Shown piece after piece: positions 42,371 through 52,902 of a stretch of DNA of 64,000 bases. The stretch is taken from positions 455,001 through 519,000 of the forward strand of contig JAJOZX010001072.1 in NCBI GenBank assembly GCA_023014485.1, in the 5' to 3' direction. A program made the translations under genes and the position numbers. The DNA is from Bathynomus jamesi (Eukaryota; Arthropoda; Malacostraca; Isopoda; Cirolanidae). Each line of letters opens with the position of its first letter. Positions within the stretch are counted from its first letter, which is position 1. The notes beneath the pieces were generated by a model that saw only the letters and a program-made list of their open reading frames with translations, searched no databases and was not told the origin of the DNA.

Positions 42371-42574
42371 ATGCAGCCACAACAACTTTACAATTTACCG
42401 GTTTTATATGAAGATGGCGACACTGCCGCGGTGGCTACAATTAGTCTTTTTAACGCAACCGAACGAGACAGATTATTTTCAACGCAAACCGTCGATGACA
42501 TCTGCAATGATGCTCTGTACGATTCAGCAGGAGGGTTTACAGTTGAAATTTATTTTTGTGTGTCCTATATTTAG
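42371..42574 (+). CDS. Unknown 67-residue ORF with upstream TATA-like element
   Basis: ATG 42,371 to TAG 42,572-42,574; it begins MQPQQLYNLPVLYEDGD and has ATISLFNATERDRL. ATATAAGA lies at about 42,301, some 70 bp upstream. I do not recognise the product. It ends where the dispersed repeat starts, so the repeat may have truncated a longer gene. It could be chance. Confidence 0.35.
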   Translation: MQPQQLYNLPVLYEDGDTAAVATISLFNATERDRLFSTQTVDDICNDALYDSAGGFTVEIYFCVSYI

Positions 42575-42589
42575 TAGCGAACTTATTTA

Positions 42590-42685
42590 TTTTAGTGTTC
42601 CTGAGGATGTCATTAGGCGAAAGCTCTCGAGCACCATTCTGTTTCTTTCGTGGTTATTTCATCATATATATATATATATATATAT
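42590..42685. repeat. Dispersed repeat, copy B (3' part), ending in (TA)n
   Basis: GTTCCTGAGGATGTCATTAG and GAAAGCTCTCGAGCACC match copies A and C; (TA)n follows and is the target of the next hAT insertion. Confidence 0.65.
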
Positions 42686-43361
42686 TAGTGATGTAGGTCA
42701 CATCCGCATCCGCATCCGCGGAACATCCGCACATTTTCTCGCATCCGCATCCGCACCCGCACTTTGGACTGCGGATGTCGTGCGGATGTGGACCGTTGAG
42801 ATAAAACGTCATTAATAAGCGGAAATTATCAAATTCTACTATATTAATAGAACTAGTTCATTGTGCGCAAAAGTGATGCAAGCGACAAGACGAGAGGCTG
42901 TTCTTGTATGAAGTTACTCTCTTGCAACCTACTTAGATCCACGTTACAAAGCTAAGTTATTTTCACCTAGTACATTAGAACGAGTTAAATCATCACTTGG
43001 CAAAGCAGTTGAAGAGCTTCAATCTCTTGAATCTGTCGCTTCGCCACCCACCAAAAGAATAAAAGTTTCAGTGACAGAACCAACACCTTCAACAAGCAAA
43101 TCTATCACAGAATCTCTCTCTCAGTTTCTTGAGTCAAGCAGCAATGACGAGACCTACGCGATGTCAAAAGATGTAGTAAAAATGATCGAGAGCTATCACC
43201 AAGAAAAACGCCTGGCTGCACGTGACAATCCTATTAGTTGGTGGAAAAATACGCAGAATATCTATCCATACTTGAGTAAACTTGTAAGGAAACATTTAGC
43301 ACGTCCTCCAACAAGCGTGCCAAGCGAGAGATTAATTATTTAGCAGTGCTGGATTAATATA

Positions 43362-44279
43362 AGCACACCGGACAAAAAATTAGTCACCCCTAATAGCACC
43401 GATAGTAGGAAGTTCAAGGTCACACAGAGGGCGCTGATGTAGCATTGGTAAGTGACAAGTAGCGGTGACGTAGCACACAGGATCAGATCTGTTTCGTGAG
43501 GTGGTGAAGAGCAAAGTGTGTGTTGGATATAGTCTGCAAAATGGGTCGTGAGGCAGACGTTACTCAGCGGCAAAAAGGAGCCATCGTGTTTGGCAGAGCC
43601 CACGGACACAAAATGTCTGAAGTAGCCCAATTTGTTGGTGTGTCAACGCGTACTGTCCAGCGAGTTTACAAAGAGTGGTGTAGTTCGCAATCAACTGATA
43701 ATCGACGGCGTAACTGTGGCCGGAAAACAATTCTCGACAATAGGGGCCGCCGCCATGTTTCTCGTCTAGTAACTGCAAATCGTTTTCAAACCAGTTCTCC
43801 AGCGACCAATTTCCGAACGGACATTGCGACGAGAACTGCATGCGATGGACATCTGGAGCAGGGTACCACAGAAGAGGCCGCTGTTAACAGCAAGTCACAA
43901 ATTGGCACGTTATAAATGGGCTCAGAGGCACTAAACTGGACTGCGGCAGATTGGAAACATGTAATTTGGTCCGATGAGTCCCGTTTTTGTTTGTTCTCCA
44001 ATGATGGGAGACGACGAGTACATCGCAGGTCCAATGAAGCCTTTAATCCTGAATGCGTCGAAGGTGTTGTTCAGGCTGGAAACAGAAAGTGAAGCGCAGG
44101 ACTCTGGCGGAACTTCGGGACCGGCTGATGAACGAGTGGCAGCAAATCGATGTTCAGTACATGCACAACCTCGTAGAGTCTCTGCCTCGCCGGATTCGTG
44201 CGGTTATCAAGGCCAGAGGCGCCGTCACACGTTATTAGGTACATTCTGAGAGGGGTGACTAATTTTTTGTCCGGTGTGC
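43362..44279 (+). mobile_element. Tc1-like element (918 bp), internally deleted
   Basis: Inverted ends contain GCACACCGGACAAAAAATTA and its exact complement (about 28-30 bp). TA flanks at 43,360-43,361 and 44,280-44,281. The uninterrupted sequence at the same site in hAT copy 1 (TTAATATATGATG near 32,516) proves the insertion. Confidence 0.93.
43541..44238 (+). pseudogene. Tc1-like transposase with central deletion
   Basis: ATG 43,541 begins MGREADVTQRQKGAIVFGRA, with a paired-type helix-turn-helix (KMSEVAQFVGVSTRTVQRVY). The frame is lost near 43,830. WKHVIWSDESRFCLF (first catalytic Asp) is recognisable near 43,957-44,000. The C-terminal end (LRDRLMNEWQQIDVQYMHNL, near 44,113) follows almost directly, so the segment with the other two catalytic residues is deleted. 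Not functional. Confidence 0.85.
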
Positions 44280-44855
44280 TATGATGAAAAGAGAAACAGA
44301 CTGGCAGCAGAAAAGGCAGAAAAATTATTGTTCCTTAAGCATAACCTTCCTATAATTAAGTTTGAATATTAAACGATAAACATCTTAGTTTACTTTATTT
44401 TAATTACTCATTTATAAATATGCCTAATAAAACTTTAAACTTAATATAAATAGTTATCAAGCTAATTAAAGATCTCTTTCTATAAGGGTGGAGGTTGGGG
44501 AAAGAGGTCGGGTAACACAATTATGGTTTCTAATTGTGGCTGAAACTCAACAAAATATAACGAATTTATTTGCAGACGAATTCACTAATTGATTTCTATA
44601 TTAGTTAGATGCTTGCTATTATTTTATATGTTCAGGGAAAAGTACAGCAATTATTGTACAATTAATCAATTATACTACATTATAGCTACAGCTCTCTCTA
44701 TTAATAACTTATTATATACGTTAAACACAACAAATCTCGAATATATCCTAAAAAATAACGAAAATGTAGACATCCGCATCCGCGGATGTTGAAATCAAAC
44801 ATCATCATCCGCATCCGCATCCGTGGATGTGAAAAAAATGACATCCGCTACATCA

Positions 44856-44858
<3 letters not shown>

Positions 44859-44905
<47 letters not shown>

Positions 44906-45066
44906 GCTAAAAATCGATATTTTTCCTTACAATCTGTACGCCTCATTGGTAATCCTTTAAGGTTTTAATTTTTAATTTTTTATTATTTTTACTTCTCTGT
45001 TTATTGTATATATATGTATGTATGTATGTATGTATTTGTATATATAGATATGTATGTATATATATA
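44859..45066. repeat. Dispersed repeat copy C, left part, with (TA)n and (TATG)n
   Basis: (TA)n at 44,859-44,901, then CTTACAATCTGTACGCCTCA at 44,928 matching copy A, and (TATG)n up to about 45,066, where a LINE begins. The right part resumes at about 46,385. Confidence 0.8.
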
Positions 45067-46337
45067 TGGAACACTACAACAACATTATTGATTCACTTGA
45101 AAGTAATGAAAACTATGATGTACTATACACAGACTTTGCTAAAGCGTTCGACAAGTGTGACCATGGAATCATAATACATAAACTGAAATATATGGGAATA
45201 ACAGGAAAAGTAGGGAAATGGATATATAATTTCCTTAGTGAGCGGAGGCAAGTCGTTACAGTACAAGGAGTATCTTCATCAGAATCAGAGGTCCTCAGCT
45301 CAGTACCACAAGGAACGGTATTAGCTCCACTACTCTTCATAATCATGCTAACTGACATAGATGAGGACGTTACCAGAGACAGCACAGTAACATCCTTTGC
45401 AGATGACACAAAGATCAGTAGAAAAATACGAAAACCAGAAGACATAGGATCTCTACAAACCGACATAAACAAAATTTACAAGTGGACGGAAGACAACAAT
45501 ATGAAGTTTAACACAGAGAAATTTCAGCTATTACGGTACGGAAAAAGAGAAGACCTAAAGTCCATGGAATATTATACCCCAAATGGACAGGAAGTCCAGA
45601 GAAATTCCAGAGCAAAAGATTTAGGGGTTGTAATGACAGATGATGCGAAATTTGAAACACAAAATAAGATAGCAGTAAACAGAGCAAAGAGAATAACGGG
45701 TCTGATATTGAGAACTTTTAAACGAAGGGATAGGAATGTAATGATCCCCCTACTGAAAACCCTGATAATACCCAAACTGGAATACTGCTCGGTCCTAACA
45801 TCCCCATATAAAAAAGAAGACATTAGACAGCTGGAGGGGATTCAAAGAATTTTCACAGCCAAGATCAATGGGTGCAAAGAACTAAATTACTGGGAAAGGT
45901 TACGAGAACTAAACCTATATTCACTGGAAAGGAGAAGAGAGAGATACACCATTATTTACACTTGGAAAATAATGGAGAAACTAGTCCCTAATCTTACTCT
46001 GAATCCCATAACTCCCCAAACAACGGTGGAAGGTAGAAACGGTAGACTGTGTCGTATTCCCAAATTGAAGGCGAGACAGGGAACATCCTTAACCCTGAAA
46101 GAAAATAGTTTTGTAGTGAGAGGACCAAAACTATTTAATCAGCTGCCCAAAGACCTAAGAAACACGAAGGGAGTTGCAGTGGAAATCTTCAAAAGAAGAC
46201 TTGACGCCTGGCTCAGAACAATCCCCGATGAGCCGGGCGTACCTGGCTATGTGAGGTGGAGAGCGCAAGAATCCAACTCACTACTTCACCAGGCCAACTC
46301 GAGAGGAGGGGCGACACGCTTGACCTTTGCGAAATGA
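45067..46337 (+). CDS. LINE reverse transcriptase, C-terminal two thirds (open, 5'-truncated)
   Basis: An uninterrupted frame of about 423 codons begins inside the reverse transcriptase: YTDFAKAFDKCDHG (motif A), SSVPQGTVLAPLLF (motif B; Ser for Gly) and SFADDTKI (motif C). The thumb and C-terminal region follow (LRELNLYSLERRRERY, FNQLPKDLRNTKG), ending at TGA 46,335-46,337. The endonuclease and first RT blocks are missing. An in-frame ATG at 45,054 belongs to the flanking microsatellite. No zinc knuckle is seen; a CR1-like or related clade is likely. The lack of frameshifts suggests a young insertion. Confidence 0.88.
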
Positions 46338-46384
46338 GAAATCATCACGTGGAACCTTTGTAAGGTTGTAAGGTAAGGTAAGGT
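45067..46384 (+). mobile_element. 5'-truncated LINE in a (TATG)n/(TG)n tract
   Basis: A reverse transcriptase fragment flanked by the two halves of dispersed repeat C. The 3' end has GTAAGGTAAGGTAAGGTT as a short pentamer tail. The TSD is hidden in the microsatellite. Confidence 0.85.
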
Positions 46385-46566
46385 TGTGTGTGTGTGTGTA
46401 TGTATGTTATTTATTTTTTCTTTTTTTCTTTCTGTAACCTATATATAGGCTTAACCTTTTTATATACTTCAGTGTTCCTGAGGATGTCATTAGACGAAAG
46501 CGTTTGAGCACCATTTTGTGTTTCCTTTCCTTCGTGGTTTTATTCATCATATATATATATATATAA
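46385..46566. repeat. Dispersed repeat copy C, right part
   Basis: (TG)n, then AACCTATATATAGGCTTAAC near 46,436 and GTTCCTGAGGATGTCATTAG near 46,473, ending in (TA)n, as in copy A. Confidence 0.8.
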
Positions 46567-46766
46567 ATTTAGTTAGCTCCCGGCCGAATTGTTCATTCTG
46601 ACGAAGGTCAAGCTTTTCACTCAACTTAGACCTAGAGTTTAACATGGAATGCGAATCACGTTCCATATCTCCTCCAAACCTGATTTTTTTATTCGCTAAC
46701 TTTTAATAATTCGAATTTTTTTAATTATTAACAATGGAATCTGTGATGGATGTTTATATTGTTGCC

Positions 46767-46835
<69 letters not shown>

Positions 46836-47609
46836 ATTTGAAAGAAGTCGACATCGCAAATATTCTGTACAGTGTGTTATAAGACAGATTAAGGACTTCA
46901 TTTAATCTGTGTCTGCACAATGTATCTCAATGAGGTAACTGAAGGAGTTTAAACTACTAAAGATCAAAGTGAGACATTTTAGTGAGACATTTTATTTACG
47001 ATTATTTCTTGTCGGGCGAATTATTAATACCACCATTTATTTTATATAATTCTTAAACCAAACAGGCCTGGGCGTCGAACCGAATCTATCTGAACCGTGG
47101 ATCGCTACATCATCTGTACACGGAGGACGGTCTACCATCCAACTACTACCCAGACCTAACGTCGCTTACCAAGTAAAAAATAGCCTAAAAACCCGAAATT
47201 TATAAAAAGTATAAAAATTACTAATTATTAACGAATGAAGATTTATTCTGAACCCCTGAAATAGTTATAAATAATTTAAATAAATAAAAGAAATTAATTT
47301 AACTCCAACATATAATGTACGAGTAAAACACCAAAGAATTTCAGGAAAATATGAACACTAAAATGCAAAAGTTTTTGTACATTTACTTACAAAATTATTT
47401 AATACTTTGCTTCCCCCACCTTAACCTAAGAGAAAGGCTAAGGTTGAGAGAAGGGTGAAGGGGGTAAAGAAGCTAATACAAATACACGTTTTTCTTTTAA
47501 ATGAATAAAAAAATTCGAACGAGAAATGGATGTTATTTCGTATACAGCATAAGAAAGCATCTTGTGCACCGCGGTTGGAATAATTTTTTTTGTAACTCAA
47601 AAAGTAATA
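46567..47609. other. AT-rich spacer with (GA)n and a second SINE copy
   Basis: (GA)n at about 46,770-46,830. The SINE copy at about 47,050-47,190 (GGTCTACCATCCAACTACTA, then CCCAGACCTAACGTCGCTTA) is the empty-site version of 5150-5520. No gene is seen elsewhere. Confidence 0.5.
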
Positions 47610-47890
47610 ATGTACACATGAACAAGCATTTACGCCTTTTAAGACAGATTAAGCCTTCTAAGCCAAATGGCTGCTTAAGCCAATGTGTGTGTATGTGTGT
47701 AATAATAGGAGATCTATGAGCGTGTATATAGTCGAGGTGGTATATGTGCGTGTGTGTGTGTGTGTATGTGTGTGTGCTTTTAATTCGCTCGAAGGTTATT
47801 AATATATATATCTAAACAAGCCAATTACGCCTTCTTAGCCACATTAAGCCTTCTAAGCCAAATGGCTGCTCAAGCCAATGTGTGTGTGTG

Positions 47891-47945
<55 letters not shown>

Positions 47946-48175
47946 TAGGAGATCTATGAGTATGTATATAGTCGAGGGGGGTGTATGTGCGTGTGTGCCC
48001 GCGTTTAATTCGCTCGAAGGTTATTAATATACACCTAAACAAGCCATTTACGCCTTCTAAGCCAGATTAAGCCAAATGGCTGATTAAGTCAACTGGCTGA
48101 TTTAAAACTTATAAACCAGGTGCTGAAGTCGAAGCTTTATTATACGGCTGGGTCTGACAGGCGAAGGATGGTCTC
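47610..48175. repeat. Tandem repeat (about 205-bp unit) with (TG)n, part of a dispersed repeat
   Basis: Two full units and a partial third contain ACGCCTTCTAAGCC and AGGAGATCTATGAG plus variable (TG)n (47,878-47,944 is the longest tract). The family recurs inverted at 16,755-16,990. Confidence 0.75.
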
Positions 48176-48515
48176 TCTCTCTCTGAGTTAGTTATACCCC
48201 TTTGGCGGGGTGAGAACATCCCACCTTCTCCTCCAAAGACTTTCCTCCTCCTTTCTCTCTTAGGTTAGGTATACCCCTTTGGGGGTGAGGCCGTCCCAAC
48301 TTCTCCCCCAAAGAGGTCAGGGTCACCCGTTTGGGGGGAGGTCATCCTCACTTCTCCTCCCAAAGCTCCCCCCTTAATGCAAATTGGGGGGTTAACCCAC
48401 CCCCTTGATGAATTTCACCTTTTGCGACATTATCCCCTCCTGCAACATTGCAACATTGATCAAAATTTCAATTGCACTCCCCCATTTTGCGGCCATCCTA
48501 CTGAGAACATTTAAG
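48176..48515. repeat. GC-rich dispersed repeat (inverse of 12.3-12.6 kb)
   Basis: CTCTCTCTCT at 48,172 is followed by TTATACCCCTTTGG units, CTTCTCC(T/C)CCAAAG units and finally GCACTCCCCCATTTTGCGGC near 48,475. The end matches 12,335-12,375 in reverse. This is the version with no LINE inserted in the (GA)n. Confidence 0.6.
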
Positions 48516-49345
48516 GAACAGGGGCTCAGAGCCAATTGCAAGACCAATTACCAACTTTTTGGGTGTATTGGTAGAAGTTGAACTTGTAGAAGTTGTCTCA
48601 GGATTCTGGAAGTCAAGTAAAAAGATACAAAATCATTAGCATAATAATATTGGGATGTAATATCATTGGGTTCGAAACTCAACTTCTTATCATTAAAGAC
48701 CTAAGCTCTATGACACTATTTACCTTTCTCTTGAAAAAACGTCTAATATCCATTTTGAAAGCAGTGAGGGATAATAAGGAAAATGTAAAAAATAGGCTTC
48801 ATTCCGCAGTCAATCCTTTCCAAATGTATCTATTGCGCATGCTTACTATATTGCACTAAGTTGTATGACACCACGTAATAATTGTGAAATCTCCCGTAAT
48901 ATAATGAGCGCACAATCCTCTCCAACTCAAGAATAATTGGTAGGTTACGGCCTTGCTGGTAGACTAGGCAGTGTTGCCAAAATGGAAATATTGATATGGT
49001 GCGATTGGTGCGTATCCGATGATTAATAAAACAATATATTCATAATGCCCCGAGAAATTCTTCCGTCACCGAAGGATGGGACGCATGCACATTTTCTGTT
49101 ATGCATGTTTTCTGGAAATAAATATCAAAATTGAAAGAATGAAATATTCTAAATATTTTCATAATTATATATTGAAGCTTAAGTCATATTATTTTGTGCT
49201 CGAACAAGTGAGGTATGCTTAAAAGCATACCATAGACTTCCAGAAATCACAATTTGGCAAAATGTTTTCCACTTTCATTAAGTGTTTCTTTATAAATTTT
49301 TCATTATCTTAATGAAGTACAGTACATAGTTTCATTCATACAATA
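48516..49345. other. No gene seen
   Basis: AT-rich sequence with short chance frames only, such as 48,593-48,859 on the plus strand, which lacks any recognisable motif. Confidence 0.5.
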
Positions 49346-50025
49346 AAGGGTGTCCACAAAGTCCTGTTCCGGTTTTAAAATTTTAACACAACAAAAATAA
49401 AAAAAAGAGATAGAATAACGCAGTTTTTTGCATTTTGTTGCTAAACTAATGAAGTTTTTTATCTTTATTTACAGGTTGTAATCTGAGTGTCAATTTGCTA
49501 TTGAACGAAAATGGCGACTACACAGGAGAAAGCTCAATGTGTAATCTGGTTTGTAAAGCTTGAACTATTTGCACTTTATACGCGTAAGGAGGCAATATCT
49601 TGTGTACAACTTTGTTTGCCGTTGGTCTTGGTAGCTACAGTTCACTTGAGGCATAACGAATAGACTTTCTAGGGCTACGTTAGAACGTCTCTTGGACGAG
49701 TCTTGGCGAGTCCATCACACTTCCTGTCTCCCGAAACTTGGAAAACCACCTCCTAATGCTGGGTTTGGAGGGAGGATCCTTGCCATATTGACGACGGTAA
49801 TTCCGTTCAACAGTTGTCACTGATTTCGACTCCGCAAACCGCAAATTGACATTTTCGTTCAAGCTTCTATCAATAGCAACTTGACACTCAGATTATAACT
49901 TGTAAATCAAAAGAAAAACTTCATTAGTTAAGTAACAAAATGCAAAAAAAACTGCGTTATTCTATCTCTTTTGGTTTTGTTATAATAAAATTTTAAAACC
50001 GGAATGGGACTTTGTGGACACCCTG
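49346..50025. mobile_element. Mariner-type foldback element (680 bp) made of two 5' ends
   Basis: The inverted ends (AGGGTGTCCACAAAGTCC, then TTCCGGTTTTAAAATTTTA) extend about 165 bp on each side; TA flanks at 49,344-49,345 and 50,026-50,027. Both arms run into the start of a transposase gene: left MATTQEKAQCVIWF at 49,511 (plus), right RFAESKSVTTVERNYRRQYG (minus, 49,680-49,862), an HTH/DUF4817-type N-terminus common in arthropod mariner-like elements. There is no catalytic domain. Confidence 0.8.
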
Positions 50026-50379
50026 TACATATATCATTGTTTTTAGTGTACGGAAATTTTTCAGTGACCCAGGAGACTGATAGCCAAAAAGAAAAACTTA
50101 CCAGTAGAAATATGGGACTAAGTTGTACCTACTGGTGCTTTATTGCTCGCGTCGGGTTACTTGCTTCTGTATATCATATTATACATTTTATGTTATTTAC
50201 ATGTTATCAAATCTTTTCTTAAACCAATTTACATTATCTGAGCTTATAATATCGGAATTGGTTCCAACTGTTTACTACTCACTCAGAGAAAAAGTATTTC
50301 TAACATTCTTATCGCTTTGCTTCTTATATAGTTTGTCTGCATTTCCTCTATATTATTTCTGTTTTTCAGATGAGGGGGG

Positions 50380-51190
50380 CGCAGTGCCCCAGCGACCCAT
50401 TAGTTTCGCCACCGATGCTCCTGACTCTCATTTAGCTTATATTTCTGTCCGGAATCATGCAAAATCTGTTCTTCCACTTGCCAAAAATTCCTTCATCAGA
50501 CAAAAATGTGAAAACGCATCCAATTCCAATTCTTTTCGCTCTTTCTGGCATCTAACCAAGAACCTATCCAACAACTTTTTCCCCCCTTCTTTTCCATTCC
50601 GACGGCGCAGTTGCCATCTCTTCTCCCGATAAAACTGAACTCTTCGTTCAAACTTTCGCCTCCAACTCAGCCCTGGACGATTCTGGTACTGTTCCTCCAT
50701 CTCTTCCTCCCTCTGACTTAATTGTCAGAAATTAGAATCCCTTCTAAAGATGTTCTTTCTGCCCTAACTGGGCTCAACTCTTGGAAGGCGTACGGTCCTG
50801 ATAGTCTCTCCTGTTGTCTGTGCTGACACCCTGCCGAGGTAAACTCTTTCGTCTTTGTCTTTCATCCGTTATTTTTCCTTCCTGCTGGAAGTTCGCTTTC
50901 ATTCAGTCTGCCCCCAAAAAGAGTGACCGCTCTCAACCCTCCAACTATCGTCGAATTGCTTTGATTTTTTGCCTTTCTAAAGTTTTTGAATCTATCCTTA
51001 ATAGGAAGATTCTTAAACACCTCTTCTCATAATCTTTCAGATCATCAGTGTGGATTCCGGAAGGGACGCTGTACTGGCGATCTTACATATCTCTGACTTT
51101 TGGTCATCTTCGTTCCAGGATTTCGGTGAAATCTTTGTTATTACGTTAGACATATCAATAGCTTTTGATAGAGTTTAGCACAAATCTCTA
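50380..51190 (+). pseudogene. Decayed LINE endonuclease/reverse transcriptase remnant
   Basis: Broken frames on the plus strand show AYISVRNHAKSVLPLAKNSF (50,440), SFRSFWHLTKNLSNNFFP, ALTGLNSWKAYGPDS (near 50,760), PKKSDRSQPSNYRRIALIF (near 50,915) and CGFRKGRCTGDL (near 51,050), the RT fingers and palm start. There are several stops and shifts and no catalytic YADD; the 3' half is absent. Confidence 0.75.
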
Positions 51191-52163
51191 ACATTTTAAC
51201 ACACGGAACCCCCTACTAGAGTGCATCAAGCCCCCAATGTTACAATTCCTTAATAGCCCTACAATAGCGGTGTTCCATTCATAATGAAAACATGTTCTCT
51301 GAAATATCATTGAATTTGGATGACAGCTACCGGGTCCACGTGAAGGTTGAAATTTGTTATATGTGACCTTTTCTGTCTATGCGATAAATTAACTTCTATA
51401 GAAATCTGTTCACTTATGTAATTGAAATTTGCTTGGAACAACTCTCATGCAAGAAATGGTTGACTTTTTATTGTTTAAACATGTTGGACTTTTGTTTGTA
51501 CTGAATATTACCTGATTTTATTGCCTACCTAATAGTACCTATCCTTGTTTCAGGTCTGCATTCTGCTCAGTCACACTAAAAAATGGACAATGTCAGACGT
51601 GAAACCTTTTTATATAACTCATTTTTGCTCAAAATAGAACAGAGTGATGAATCAAACGCTATCACTGCTCAGAAAACTGCATAAACACGCCAGTCTCTAG
51701 CTGTTGTTCAGTAAAGTTTGAAGAATAACCGGAAGGCAAATTATATTAAGATCAACTCGAAATAACATTTTATTATATAACTAACTTAAACTTGAGATAT
51801 GATAAATATGAAAAAAATTAAAGAATTTCTTTATAGCTACTGTATTCAAATCTAAAATTTGATACCGATATCTTAAATAAGATACTATGTTGAAACTTAA
51901 TCAAAATAGGTACCATACTATGGTCTAAATTTTGCGGATATCCAATGCAAGGGTACGGCTGACTCTTCCAGTTGTTGCAGAATGGTTCTCTACTCCATAG
52001 GGAGGTAGAGGGATGCAGCCCACTCTTCCTCTCCAATCCACCTTCCCAAGGAGATTCCTCTGAAATTGTTAGTCTTAGTTTACCTTGGGGCTAATTTTGA
52101 TTTAATATGAGTAGGTAGCTAGGCCTATGAGTGATTGTAAGATTTAATTTAATAGAACCATAA
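51191..52163. other. No gene seen
   Basis: AT-rich spacer. Short frames such as 51,818-52,036 (minus) show nothing recognisable. Confidence 0.5.
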
Positions 52164-52171
52164 GTAAATTC

Positions 52172-52724
52172 GGTGCTTTCCTGTTAACGGGAATACCCAA
52201 CCGACCGCCATCATCTGGACTCGTATCTTGCGGAATTCATTTGCGAGACAACGTACCGAAAGCAGTGAGGTTTTTTCTGCGATTTTAGATGACAAAGACA
52301 TTTTGGCCCCTGGTAACTGATTATCGCTTACATATTAACTAATTTCATTTCAATGATTAATAAATTCGGTACTTACGTATTATCGGGACTACCAAACTGT
52401 TTATGATGTATTTTTGCTCTCATCATTTTCGTTTAAACTAACGAAAATATCACAACTTAACCAATTATCAAAGGCGTACAGTTGACCTAACCAGGCATTC
52501 AATTAACCTAACTGAGCATTCAGTTGACCTAACCGGGCATTTTCCGTTATATTAACCTGTTAGGTTAATTCAATGCCCCGTTAGGTCAATTGAACGCCCT
52601 TGATGATTGGTTAGGTTAAGTTGCGATATTTTCGTTAGTTTAAACGAAAATGACGAGCAAAAATACAAACAGTTTGGTAGTTTGGTGGCGGGCGGTTGGG
52701 TATTCCCGTTAACAGGAGAGCACC
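52172..52724. mobile_element. Palindromic MITE (553 bp) with perfect 8-bp TSD
   Basis: The termini are GGTGCTTTCCTGTTAACGGG and its near-complement. GTAAATTC is duplicated at 52,164-52,171 and 52,725-52,732. An inner end-like segment (TCGGTACTTACGTATTATCG, 52,364) starts a second pairing, so the inner arms (about 180 bp) form a long hairpin with repeated GACCTAACCGGGCATT-type units at the apex. Related to the 11,291 element by shared arm sequence. Confidence 0.85.
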
Positions 52725-52902
52725 GTAAATTCTAAAAGCTGATTTCCGGCTCTAATATTTCACGATGTTCAATTTTGAAAATATCTTTAAATTAATAAAT
52801 TGGCCAGATAAAAATTTGCAATATTAAATTTAATGGCAAAAGTTGTCTGTGATAGTTCAATATGATAATAGTTCAATATGAGTGTATTGAACTAAATATG
52901 TA

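Larger units (their letters stand above)
43020..44370 (+). pseudogene. hAT transposase C-terminal fragment, copy 2, split by Tc1
   Basis: The frame reads TEPTPSTSKSITESLSQFLE, then NPISWWKNTQNIYPYLSKLV and VPSERL. The Ser-Ser-Ala-Gly-Leu part is disrupted by a small ATT duplication (TTAATTATTTAG) and then by the Tc1 element. The last segment (DEKRNRLAAEKAEKLL-like) resumes at about 44,281. It matches copy 1 and shares its loss of the catalytic domain. Confidence 0.8.
42686..44858 (+). mobile_element. Non-autonomous hAT, copy 2, carrying a Tc1 insertion
   Basis: The same TAGTGATGTAG/CTACATCACTA termini and CATCCG subterminal repeats as 31,847-33,144, and nearly identical sequence. ATATATAT flanks both sides, consistent with an 8-bp TSD but not provable in (TA)n. 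It is 2,173 bp long because of a 918-bp Tc1-like element at 43,362-44,279; without this it is close to copy 1 in length. Confidence 0.9.

Noticed and set aside
45054..45066. ATG 45,054 as the start of the LINE protein
   Set aside because: It lies in the flanking microsatellite; the protein is 5'-truncated within the reverse transcriptase.
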